This document shows, piece after piece, positions 26,640 through 34,431 of a DNA stretch of 64,000 nucleotides. Each line of letters begins with the position of its first letter. The first letter of the stretch is position 1. Under the pieces are notes generated by a model. That model had not been told where the DNA came from, ran no database searches, and was given only the letters and a program-made list of their open reading frames with translations. Source of the DNA: an uncultured Collinsella sp. (GTDB lineage Bacteria > Actinomycetota > Coriobacteriia > Coriobacteriales > Coriobacteriaceae); assembly GCA_938005465.1 (NCBI GenBank), contig CALLNU010000001.1, forward strand, positions 3,795 through 67,794, written 5' to 3'. The translations under genes and the position numbers were made by a program.

Positions 26640-27662
26640 TTACTCGCCATCGATGTCGGTCGCGACGGCCTCCTCGATGGCCTCGACACCGGCAGGCGAC
26701 AGATCCTCTTTGCCGTGGCAGAACTTCTTATCGACCCAGCCGGTCAGAATCGGAGCCATGATTGCCGTGATGATGACGGCAGTGGCGATCTGCGCATACG
26801 CAGTGGGCGCAAGCTCGGCATAGCGCGGGGCGACCTCGGCGAGGGCGACCGGCGTGGTCATAGCCGTGCCGGCGATAGTGGAGCAGGCAACGGCCGCCTT
26901 GCCGTTACCACCGCACAGGCGCTCGAACGCAAAGGTAATGGGACCGACGATAAAGAGCGTGATGAGGCCCAGCAGGATGCCCGAAATACCGCCGGTGATA
27001 AAGCTCGAAAGGCTCATGGACGCACCGAGCTGAAAGCCGATAACGGCGATCGCGGGATTGGCGCCGGGGACCAGCAGATTCTTGATAAACGGGAACAAGT
27101 TGCCCAGGACCATGCCGATAACAAGCGGCAGGATGGATCCGATGATGGTGCCGACGGGGATGTTGGCGAGACCCGAGACACCGAGGATGATCATCGTGAC
27201 GGCGGGGCCGGCCGTAAAGAACAGGATACCGACAGCGCCCTGCTCGGACTCATCGCCGAACTCGCCCATGATGCCCGTATAGAGCGCCATGTTGCAAAAC
27301 GTTATGCCGCCGATGATAGACACGGAGCTCAGGCCCAGGAAGTTATCGTTAAAGAAGTACGCGACGCCCAGACCCAGCGCGGCTGCCACTACAAGCTTAG
27401 GAATCAGCACGACGATGCCGGTCTTGATGGCGCCCGGCGTGGACTTAAAGCTGATGCCGGCGCCCACGAACAGCAAGATCGCGGCAACGATGGTGTTGGA
27501 GCCGCCGCGGCAGGCAGCCGTAAAGAAGCCGCCGACCTCAAAGACCTGCGGGCAGAAGGTATTGAGCAAAAGGCCGACGATCATCGGATAGATCATGATG
27601 TCGCCCGGGATGCGCGGTACCTTGAATTTCTTTTGCTCGCTGGCGGTCGCTTCCTGTGCCAT
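26640..27662 (-). CDS. kdgT: 2-keto-3-deoxygluconate permease family transporter
   Basis: A 340-residue membrane carrier of the KdgT family, which imports 2-keto-3-deoxygluconate (a breakdown product of pectin and uronates) by proton symport. About ten hydrophobic segments are seen. The N-terminal PRIPGDIMIYPMIVGLLLNT and the segment AAILLFVGAGISFKSTPGA match the family. The ATG at 27662 follows GGGGGTTTC. No KDG kinase or aldolase lies nearby, so the substrate is inferred only from family membership. It is divergent from the HD hydrolase gene. Confidence 0.87.
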   Translation of the reverse strand: MAQEATASEQKKFKVPRIPGDIMIYPMIVGLLLNTFCPQVFEVGGFFTAACRGGSNTIVAAILLFVGAGISFKSTPGAIKTGIVVLIPKLVVAAALGLGVAYFFNDNFLGLSSVSIIGGITFCNMALYTGIMGEFGDESEQGAVGILFFTAGPAVTMIILGVSGLANIPVGTIIGSILPLVIGMVLGNLFPFIKNLLVPGANPAIAVIGFQLGASMSLSSFITGGISGILLGLITLFIVGPITFAFERLCGGNGKAAVACSTIAGTAMTTPVALAEVAPRYAELAPTAYAQIATAVIITAIMAPILTGWVDKKFCHGKEDLSPAGVEAIEEAVATDIDGE

Positions 27663-27874
27663 GAAACCCCCATTTCCGCTGACGCAGAACAAAAGCCCAC
27701 GTCACGCTTTGCTACAGTAAAGTTTAACCATGGTACCAGAAGAAGCAGACCGCCTCGGTGAGAAATTCGATTCGTTGGGTCAGGCAACGACATGGCAGAA
27801 TCATCGCCCGGCAGCAAACGAGTTCACCTACAATTGCCACCGGATCGAAAGACACAACTTTTTAGGAAGTCATT

Positions 27875-28687
27875 ATGACAGCTATCGATCGAGACCGGGC
27901 GCGCGCGGCCTTCAAAAGCTACACCGATGCCTACGACGCCACCAACCCACGCATCGCGCTCAAAATCGAGCATACGTACCACGTGGCCGAGGCATGCGAT
28001 GCCGTAGCGCGCGAGCAGGGCTGGTCGTCAGAAGATATTGACCTGGCATGGCTTTGCGGCCTGCTACACGATATGGGCCGCTTTGAGCAGCTGCGACGCT
28101 GGGACACCTTTAAGGACGCCGAGAGCATGAGCCATGCGGCGCTGGGCATCGAGGTCCTCTTTGGCGAGAATCCCGCCGATGCACCCGCCACGACAAACAT
28201 CCGTGACTTTATCGAAACCGGTGCGCATGACGAGCTCATCCGAGCGAGCATCGCCTATCACAGCGACTTTCGCCTGCCGGCACAACTCGACGAGCGTACA
28301 CGGTGCTTCTGCGATATCGTGCGCGATGGTGACAAGATCGACATTATGCGCACCATCGCCGACAGCACCGTCGACACTATCCTCAAGGTGGACGAGAAGA
28401 CGTTTCTCGGCAGCCGTTTCTCGTCGCCGACACTTGCCGCCTTTGACGAGCACCGCTGCGTCGCACGCGATGAGCGCGATGAGCCCGCCGACTTCTTGGT
28501 GGGGCTTATCTGCTTTATGTTTGAGCTCGTCTATCCAGCAAGCCGCGCGCTGGCGCGCGAACAGGGCGATATCCACCGCCTGCTCGACGCGCCCTTTGGC
28601 ATTACGCGGCCCTTTACCGACCCCGCCACGCAGGCAACTTGGAGCCGCCTAAAGGACGAGATGCGCGACTGGCTGGCGCGCGCCTAG
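27875..28687 (+). CDS. HD-domain metal-dependent phosphohydrolase
   Basis: A 270-residue soluble HD-superfamily protein. Ligand residues expected of the fold are visible: H36 in HTYHVAEA, the HD pair in LLHDMGRF (65-66) and an aspartate in RDGDKIDIMR (about 155). Family members hydrolyse nucleotides or phosphate esters; the substrate is unknown. The RBS AGGAAG lies before the ATG. Its stop codon overlaps that of the convergent etfA gene within the sequence CTAG. Confidence 0.82.
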   Translation: MTAIDRDRARAAFKSYTDAYDATNPRIALKIEHTYHVAEACDAVAREQGWSSEDIDLAWLCGLLHDMGRFEQLRRWDTFKDAESMSHAALGIEVLFGENPADAPATTNIRDFIETGAHDELIRASIAYHSDFRLPAQLDERTRCFCDIVRDGDKIDIMRTIADSTVDTILKVDEKTFLGSRFSSPTLAAFDEHRCVARDERDEPADFLVGLICFMFELVYPASRALAREQGDIHRLLDAPFGITRPFTDPATQATWSRLKDEMRDWLARA

Positions 28688-29889
28688 CGCTTAAGCTGGG
28701 CCAGCAGCTCCTCAACGACCTCGACGGCGTCCCCAACAACCTTGTACTGGGCAGCACCAAAAATGGGGGCATCCGGGTCCTCGTTGATGGCGATGATGCA
28801 CTCCGTCCCACCGATGCCGGCAAGATGTTGGATGGCGCCCGAAACACCGATACTCACGAGAAGCCTGGGCGAAACCGATACGCCCGTCTGGCCAATCTGG
28901 TGGCGATTCTCCAGCCAACCCGCCTCCACGACGGGACGCGTGCAACCAAGCTCGGCACCCAGGGCATCGGCGAGCCTTCGCATCAGCGGCAGGTTTTTCT
29001 TGGAACCAATGCCGCGACCCACCACGACAAGGCGCTCGGCATCGGCAATCGAAGCCTGCTGCCCCCACTCCTCGGCGGGAATCGAGATCTCGACACGGGC
29101 CTTAACGTCTTCCGCAAGCATCACCTGGGTGATCGCGCCGGAACGGCCGTAGTCGAAGTCGGGCGCCTTAAAGATGCCGGGACGAACCGTTGCCATCTGC
29201 GGACGGTGGTTGGGGCAAATGATGGTGGCCATCAAGTTGCCGCCAAACGCCGGGCGCGTCTGCTGCAGTAGGCCCGACTCCGCATCCATCGAAAGCACGG
29301 TGCAGTCGGCCGTAAGACCCGTCTGCAAACGCACGGCAACGCCAGGTGCCAGTTCGCGACCAAAAGCGGTCGCACCATATAGGATGGCCTCGGGTTTGCG
29401 TTCGGCTACCAAATCGCAGATCAAGCGGGCGTAGACCTCCGCATCGTTTTGGCGCAGACGCTCGTCGCGACAGGCCAGGACTTCGTCGGCGCCCGCGCAA
29501 ACCAGATGCTCCAGGTCCCCAAGCGAGCCCTCGGGGCTTATGCCGACCAGTGCCACCAGACGGCAGCCGCGAGCATCGGCAAGCTCGCGCCCCTTGCCCA
29601 TGAGCTCGTAGGCCACGGGAGCCACGGCATCGTGCTCGTCAGTCTGCACGAAGACCCAAATGTCTCGATATGCATCAAGGTCCACCGTACCAGCGGCCTC
29701 GTCACGCTCGATCGAGATAGCGTTGACGGGGCAGGCGTCGACGCACCCACCGCATAGGATGCAGCCGTCGGTTACGCGGGCGCATCGGCTGGGTCGCTCG
29801 CCTTCCACTACGATGCCGCCCGAGGCACAGGCGCGAACGCAGCGACCGCAGCCGATACAGGCTTCGCTATCGATAATCAGTCCGCCCAT
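28684..29889 (-). CDS. etfA: Electron transfer flavoprotein alpha subunit with N-terminal ferredoxin domain (LctC-like)
   Basis: A 401-residue flavoprotein. The N-terminus holds two [4Fe-4S] binding motifs, CIGCGRCVRAC (11-21) and CILCGGCVDACP (43-54). The ETF alpha domain follows, with the C-terminal FAD-binding region (VVGRGIGSKKNLPLMRRLAD; GQTGVSVSPRLLVSIGVSGA). This fusion is characteristic of the lactate dehydrogenase-associated EtfA (LctC) of Acetobacterium woodii, where the clusters contact ferredoxin. Together with EtfB and the FAD dehydrogenase just upstream, it is inferred to form an electron-confurcating lactate dehydrogenase. It follows etfB with no gap. Confidence 0.93.
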   Translation of the reverse strand: MGGLIIDSEACIGCGRCVRACASGGIVVEGERPSRCARVTDGCILCGGCVDACPVNAISIERDEAAGTVDLDAYRDIWVFVQTDEHDAVAPVAYELMGKGRELADARGCRLVALVGISPEGSLGDLEHLVCAGADEVLACRDERLRQNDAEVYARLICDLVAERKPEAILYGATAFGRELAPGVAVRLQTGLTADCTVLSMDAESGLLQQTRPAFGGNLMATIICPNHRPQMATVRPGIFKAPDFDYGRSGAITQVMLAEDVKARVEISIPAEEWGQQASIADAERLVVVGRGIGSKKNLPLMRRLADALGAELGCTRPVVEAGWLENRHQIGQTGVSVSPRLLVSIGVSGAIQHLAGIGGTECIIAINEDPDAPIFGAAQYKVVGDAVEVVEELLAQLKR

Positions 29890-30705
29890 CTATGCCATCC
29901 CCTCGATAATCTTGGCAAGCTTTGCCGCCTGCTCGGACGCCGTCCCCTCAACGGTCTCGCACGTTTGGTCACGGTCGGGCACAAACGAGCGCACGACCTG
30001 TGTCGGCGACCCGGCAAGGCCGCAACGCGCGGGGTCGGCGTTCACGTCGGCGGCACTGACCACGCGCACGTCCGCCTCCTCCGCCGCGCGAATACCGGCA
30101 ATACTCGGCATACGCAACTGGCCAATCTCCTTGGCAGTCGTCATCGCGCACGGCATCTCAAGGTACACCGTCTCCTCGCCGGCATCGCATCCGTGAACGA
30201 GCGCCAGCGAGTCACACGTCGTAAAGCCCGCGCTTTGCACGCAGCTCACGTCGGTCACGCAGGGAATCTCAAAGGCACCGGCAAGCTCGGGACCAATCTG
30301 GGCCGTATCGCCATCCACCGCCATCTTGCCGCAGATGAGCAGGTCGAAGTCCTCGTCGAGCGCCTCGATGCCGCACTTGAGGGCGTAGGTGGTCGCCAGG
30401 GTATCGGCACCTGCAAAGGCGCGATCGGTCAGCAGCAGCGCGTCGTCGGCACCGCGGGCGATGCAGTCGCGCAGCAGCGACTCGGTCGCGGGGATGCCCA
30501 TCGACACCACCGTTACGCGCACGTCCATGCCAAAGCCGATCAAGTCGTCCTTCAGCGCCAGCGCGCATTCCAAAGCGCTCGCATCAAAGGGATTAATGAC
30601 CGCCTGCTTGCCATCGCGCACGATGGTATTGGTCTTGGGGTCCATCTTGACCTCGGTGCTGCCCGGCACGGCCTTGACGCACACCACCATATGGAAATCG
30701 CTCAT
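29890..30705 (-). CDS. etfB: Electron transfer flavoprotein beta subunit (LctB-like)
   Basis: A 271-residue ETF beta subunit that binds AMP or FAD at the interface with EtfA. The family signature runs from VVCVKAVPGSTEVKMD through INPFDASALECAL (about 36-48). The motif CGKMAVDGDTAQIGPELA (about 140-157) is the nucleotide-binding loop typical of bifurcating EtfB. The ATG at 30705 has AAAGGGGG at better spacing than the GTG at 30711 that overlaps the stop of the preceding dehydrogenase gene. It is translationally coupled within the operon. Confidence 0.93.
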   Translation of the reverse strand: MSDFHMVVCVKAVPGSTEVKMDPKTNTIVRDGKQAVINPFDASALECALALKDDLIGFGMDVRVTVVSMGIPATESLLRDCIARGADDALLLTDRAFAGADTLATTYALKCGIEALDEDFDLLICGKMAVDGDTAQIGPELAGAFEIPCVTDVSCVQSAGFTTCDSLALVHGCDAGEETVYLEMPCAMTTAKEIGQLRMPSIAGIRAAEEADVRVVSAADVNADPARCGLAGSPTQVVRSFVPDRDQTCETVEGTASEQAAKLAKIIEGMA

Positions 30706-30707
30706 CT

Positions 30708-32309
30708 TCACGCGCCCCCTTTCTGGACAAGCTCATCCAAGAGCTTCTCCGAAAACAGGTTGCCGCGACCCAGCTGCCCGTCGGGATCGAGCTGGAGCTT
30801 GAGCCGCGCCGACTCGACCATGGCCTCGTGACCGTACATCGTCTCTAAGAAGCCCGCCTTGATCTTGCCGACGCCGTGCTCGGCAGAAACGGCACCGCCC
30901 ATAGCCGTTACCTCCGCAGCCCACTGGGCAAACAGCTCGCCACCGCGACGGTAGTCCTGCGCATCGCGCGGCAGGATGTTCACATGCAGATGGTTGTTAC
31001 CGATGTGCCCCCAGGCAGCAGATTCAAGCCCGCTTTCGGCCAGTGTGCGGCGATAGAGGACCACGACATCGGCAAGGCGTGCATTGGGCACCGACATGTC
31101 CGAGCCCAGTTTGGTGATGGCGGGATCCGTGCGGCGGCGCTCGTCGATGAGCATGTTGACGCTCTCGGGCACCGCATGGCGGAAGAACCGCTGGCATTCG
31201 CGATCGACCTCGGTGCGCGCAACCCAGGTCGCGTCGTCGCGGCCACCCGCAAGCTCCAGTACCCACCCCAAGTGATACAGCTCCTCAGTCGCCTGAACTT
31301 CGTCGTCGCAGTCGAGCTCCACGTAGACACAGACCTTGGCCTCTTTGTCGAGCGCCGGCAGCGAGGCAAACGCCGTCGACTGCTCGCGCTGGCGACGTAG
31401 AATATCCAGGGCGCCAGCGTCGAAGTACTCGATGGCAGCCGCATGGGACAGGACGGGACGCACGGAATCGGTGAAGGACACGGCCTTGTCTTCGCTGTCA
31501 AAGAAACAGCTCACGCCCCAAACGACCGCAGGCGCCGCCTGCAGGGCAATCTCGAGCTCGGTGATGACGCCGATTGTGCCACACGCACCGATAAACAATT
31601 CGATGGCATCCATATCGTCAGCAACGAAATAGCCCGAAGCATTTTTGGTCTTGGGCATGGTGTAGTCGGGAAGGTCAAGCTCGAGTGCACGGCCCACTGC
31701 CGTCACGAGCGACAGGTGGCGGCCCTGGGCAAAAGCCTCGCCGCGCTGAAGCTCAAGCAAATCACCATCAGCCAGCGCGACGTGGAGTCCCGTGATATGC
31801 GGGCGCATGGGGCCGTAGGCGTAGCTGCGGGCACCGGAGGCGTGACATGCCGCCATGCCGCCCAGACAGGCAGACGCCTCGGTGGGATCGGTGGGAAAGA
31901 ACTGCTCGGGGGCCTCTTGAAACTCATCGTAGGCCTTAAGCGATGCCTGGTCCCAACCAGCGGTCGGCAGCACCTTCTTGCTCAGCTGCTTGCGCAGCTC
32001 CGAGAGCACAACGCCCGGCTCCACGCGCAGCAAAAATTGGCCTTGTTCATCGCGGCGAAGGCCCAAGTAGCGATTCATACGGGAAGTATTGAGGATATGC
32101 CCGCCGTGGGGCACGGCACCGGCGGCAAGGCCGGTTCGGGCGCCCTGAACCGTTACCGGGACACGCTCGGCATGGAGCTTTTCCAAAATGGCACGGACCT
32201 CGTCTTCCGTTGTCGGAAACGAGATGCTCGATGCTTCGCCCGATGCGCGAGATTCATCGCGGCCATACTCTTCGAACTCGTCGGTGAAGGGTTTGATGGT
32301 TACAGACAC
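30708..32309 (-). CDS. FAD-binding (D-)lactate dehydrogenase, GlcD/LctD family
   Basis: A 533-residue flavoprotein of the FAD-linked 2-hydroxyacid dehydrogenase family. The N-terminal PCMH FAD-binding domain has PVTVQGARTGLAAGAVP (about 50-66) and PTDPTEASACLGGMAACHASGA, the segment that binds the pyrophosphate of FAD. The C-terminal cap domain ends with HIGNNHLHVNILP and AEHGVGKIK, the conserved metal and substrate region. Gene order (dehydrogenase, EtfB, EtfA with ferredoxin) matches components of the lactate-oxidising LctBCD complex. The GTG at 32309 has AAAGGGGGAG 5 bases before it. Glycolate or another 2-hydroxyacid cannot be excluded as substrate. Confidence 0.9.
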   Translation of the reverse strand: MSVTIKPFTDEFEEYGRDESRASGEASSISFPTTEDEVRAILEKLHAERVPVTVQGARTGLAAGAVPHGGHILNTSRMNRYLGLRRDEQGQFLLRVEPGVVLSELRKQLSKKVLPTAGWDQASLKAYDEFQEAPEQFFPTDPTEASACLGGMAACHASGARSYAYGPMRPHITGLHVALADGDLLELQRGEAFAQGRHLSLVTAVGRALELDLPDYTMPKTKNASGYFVADDMDAIELFIGACGTIGVITELEIALQAAPAVVWGVSCFFDSEDKAVSFTDSVRPVLSHAAAIEYFDAGALDILRRQREQSTAFASLPALDKEAKVCVYVELDCDDEVQATEELYHLGWVLELAGGRDDATWVARTEVDRECQRFFRHAVPESVNMLIDERRRTDPAITKLGSDMSVPNARLADVVVLYRRTLAESGLESAAWGHIGNNHLHVNILPRDAQDYRRGGELFAQWAAEVTAMGGAVSAEHGVGKIKAGFLETMYGHEAMVESARLKLQLDPDGQLGRGNLFSEKLLDELVQKGGA

Positions 32310-32655
32310 GCAAACTCCCCCTTTAGCTAACTACAGTGTTTGCAGGGAGATGTTACCGCATCGTTTCGTCGACGTGTTCGAGACCGTCTCCATAATTGGC
32401 GATTTTTACGTTCGTGCAATTCGGCGAGCGGCTGGATTTCCTCGGCAGACGATGCTTTTAACACATATGGCCCCGCCGTCACTGACCGCGCGATTGCCGC
32501 TCGAAAAAAGTTGGAGTATTTTTTGCCGCCTTTTACCTGCGGAGACGCCAATCCGTCAAGCATTTGGTCAGCAATTGGTCAAGTAACGGCTGATACGGTC
32601 GGCATCGACAGCCAAAACCGACAGAAGTTTTGGCCCCAGAAGCAGGGAGGTTCCC
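32310..32655. promoter_or_regulatory. Intergenic region with divergent promoters
   Basis: A 346-base gap between the lactate dehydrogenase operon (minus) and the exported-protein operon (plus). No gene is supported here. It contains A/T-rich patches near 32456 and 32505-32525 but no clear -35/-10 pair. A perfect 8-bp hairpin (GCCAAAAC / GTTTTGGC, 32611-32634) ends just before the RBS of the plus-strand gene and could modulate its expression. Confidence 0.4.
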
Positions 32656-32952
32656 ATGGCATATTACTGGCCCCAGTACGGCATCGCCATCGAAGTCGAC
32701 GACGATCCCCATCTCCTGCCTTTCGACGAAGAGGCATTCCCCGATACGACGGTCTACCACGTTACCACCGATGTGATCTGCGACCCCGAGTCGTTCTCGG
32801 CGCTCGCCCACCGCATCGCGCATATCCACGACATCGAGCTCCCTCCCGACTTCGACGAGCTTGTCTACTCACGCCGCCTGATGCTTCACATGCTCTTTGG
32901 AGCGAACCCGTCCACCTTTGCGCGCATCTATACCGCCAAGGATGCCGCATGA
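32656..32952 (+). CDS. Small protein resembling the C-terminal half of a DUF559-type endonuclease
   Basis: A 98-residue soluble protein of unknown function. It begins YYWPQYGIAIEVDDDPH, which resembles the WPxxxxxxExD strand of the Vsr/DUF559 endonuclease-like fold. A later YHVTTDVICDPESFSALAHR resembles the conserved VTxxxIxDPE helix of that family. If this reading is correct, it is only the C-terminal half of such a domain. It has a good RBS (GGGAGG), and its stop overlaps the next gene's ATG (ATGA), so it is translated as the first gene of the operon rather than being an obvious relic. Confidence 0.6.
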   Translation: MAYYWPQYGIAIEVDDDPHLLPFDEEAFPDTTVYHVTTDVICDPESFSALAHRIAHIHDIELPPDFDELVYSRRLMLHMLFGANPSTFARIYTAKDAA

Positions 32953-33458
32953 GCGCGAAGAAGCCACCCCACTTTGCAGGCCTGGGTCGTCGCAAGAAGC
33001 TCATCGTTGCCTGCTTGGCCATCGTCTGTGCCCTTGTCGCCGTAGGACTATACGCTTGGCAGTCGCAGCCCGTACCCGAGGCGGGCGCTTCGGTTACGAC
33101 GGCCGAGGGCAAAACGCGTCAGGAAATCCAAGATGAGCTCGACGCCATAGTCCGCGACAACATGATGACGATTTCGGTCGCACCGGTCGCTCAGCTGCAG
33201 GAGGACGGCAAGCTGCGCGTCAACGTGCAAAACGTCCAAGACAATAAATTTCCCCAGCGATTCCGCGTCATCCAAAACGACGAGACCATGTACGAATCCG
33301 GTGTGGTCGAGACCGGCAAGACAATCGAAACGTGCCCCGCCGGCGACATCAAAGAAGGCGAGGCGTACATCGAGATCCAGGCACTCGATGCCAAGACCCT
33401 CGACAGCCACGGCAATCCGACACGTGTCAAGGTGCGGGTTGAGCAAGCCGAGAACTAG
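32949..33458 (+). CDS. Membrane-anchored extracytoplasmic protein, unknown function
   Basis: A 169-residue protein with a basic N-terminus (GLGRRKK), one hydrophobic helix (about 20-40) and an extracellular part of about 125 residues beginning after QSQPVPEAG. The helix may be an uncleaved signal anchor. The outer part has alternating beta-type sequence (DGKLRVNVQNVQDNKFPQRF; YIEIQALDAKT) that suggests a beta-sandwich. Its ATG overlaps the stop of the preceding gene, giving translational coupling. I do not recognise the family. Confidence 0.7.
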   Translation: MSAKKPPHFAGLGRRKKLIVACLAIVCALVAVGLYAWQSQPVPEAGASVTTAEGKTRQEIQDELDAIVRDNMMTISVAPVAQLQEDGKLRVNVQNVQDNKFPQRFRVIQNDETMYESGVVETGKTIETCPAGDIKEGEAYIEIQALDAKTLDSHGNPTRVKVRVEQAEN

Positions 33459-33548
33459 CTTTTCCGGCCGACGCGGCACCGCACGCAATTCACCAGCATT
33501 CGTCCAATCATCGCGGGGACGGCCCGCGGCGAATAGAAAGGAACGACC

Positions 33549-34148
33549 ATGGACATCACCAGGAACATGAACGGAGCCAGAGCGCTCGTCGTGGGCGCGG
33601 GGCTCGCGCTCGCGCTCGCAATGGGCGCCGCCCCGACGCCAGCTATGGCGGCCGGGCGCGTTGGAACCACGAAAGTAATGGTCAGGACCGAGATCGACAA
33701 CGTTGAGTTCAAAGTTCCGACGGTTATTCCCTTCGTCGCCAAGGCCGACGGCACGCTTCAGGGCCCCTCAGAAGACGCGACCACCATCGACAATCATTCG
33801 GCCTACGGCATCCATGTCACCAACATGAAGATCGACGCCATGAACACCTGGACCATTGCTGCCGACGCCAAAGCCGGAACCGCACAGAACTCCATCGACT
33901 TTAAGGTCGGCCCCGACGGCGCACTCCAGAACGCCAGCGCCGCAATGCAGGAGACGGGCCTCGATCTTTCCAAGAACGCAGCCTTCGACATGGGCTACCA
34001 GGGCATTGCCGGCGGCACGGACAAAATTAAGCTCAAGACAAGCGGAAACGTCGCCCGCGTCACGCGCGACATCTTCCGCGTAACCGGCGAAGGCGATCAG
34101 GTTGCAACGATCACCTGGACGGTCGAGCCCGGTGCGCACACGGCATAA
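33549..34148 (+). CDS. Secreted beta-rich protein, unknown function
   Basis: A 199-residue protein with a clear signal peptide (ARALVVGAGLALALAMGAA, probable cleavage after PAMAA near residue 35). The mature part of about 165 residues looks like one or two beta-sandwich domains (VEFKVPTVIPFVAKADGTL; NHSAYGIHVTNMKIDAM; ATITWTVEP). It has no cell-wall anchor of its own, but the next gene encodes a short protein with a sortase-type signal. The RBS is AGAAAGGA. I do not recognise a named family; an adhesin or pilin-like subunit is possible. Confidence 0.72.
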   Translation: MDITRNMNGARALVVGAGLALALAMGAAPTPAMAAGRVGTTKVMVRTEIDNVEFKVPTVIPFVAKADGTLQGPSEDATTIDNHSAYGIHVTNMKIDAMNTWTIAADAKAGTAQNSIDFKVGPDGALQNASAAMQETGLDLSKNAAFDMGYQGIAGGTDKIKLKTSGNVARVTRDIFRVTGEGDQVATITWTVEPGAHTA

Positions 34149-34413
34149 GGCCGTCGCCCTGGCCGCCGCCGTCAGCATCCTAGCGTTTGGGCCAGCCATG
34201 GCCTTTGCCCAGCAAGAACAGGCGCAGGCCGCCACGCAAGTGACGGTCGACCTCTCGGAGCTCGACCGCAGCGACCGCGAGGAACCGTTGGCGCAGACAG
34301 GCGACAAACGATGGCTCTTGGCAGCAGGCGCCGCAGCAGCAGGCGCGGGAACCGCCGGCCTCGGTCTGCACATCAAACACAGCCAGAAACAAAACATGAA
34401 CAGGCCGCACTAA
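34132..34413 (+). CDS. Small cell-wall-anchored protein with LAQTG sorting signal
   Basis: A protein of about 93 residues. It has a signal peptide (HKAVALAAAVSILAFGPAMA) and a short mature region rich in Gln, Asp and Glu. The C-terminus is sortase-like: LAQTGD, then a hydrophobic stretch (WLLAAGAAAAGAGTAGLGL) and a basic tail. LAxTG is a known sortase variant in Actinobacteria. The start is read as GTG at 34132, overlapping the end of the previous gene; the RBS is weak, so coupling is likely. It could be a wall-anchored base or cap for the neighbouring secreted proteins. No sortase gene is in the window. Confidence 0.7.
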   Translation: MRTRHKAVALAAAVSILAFGPAMAFAQQEQAQAATQVTVDLSELDRSDREEPLAQTGDKRWLLAAGAAAAGAGTAGLGLHIKHSQKQNMNRPH

Positions 34414-34431
34414 ATTAGCTAAGGAGACCCC

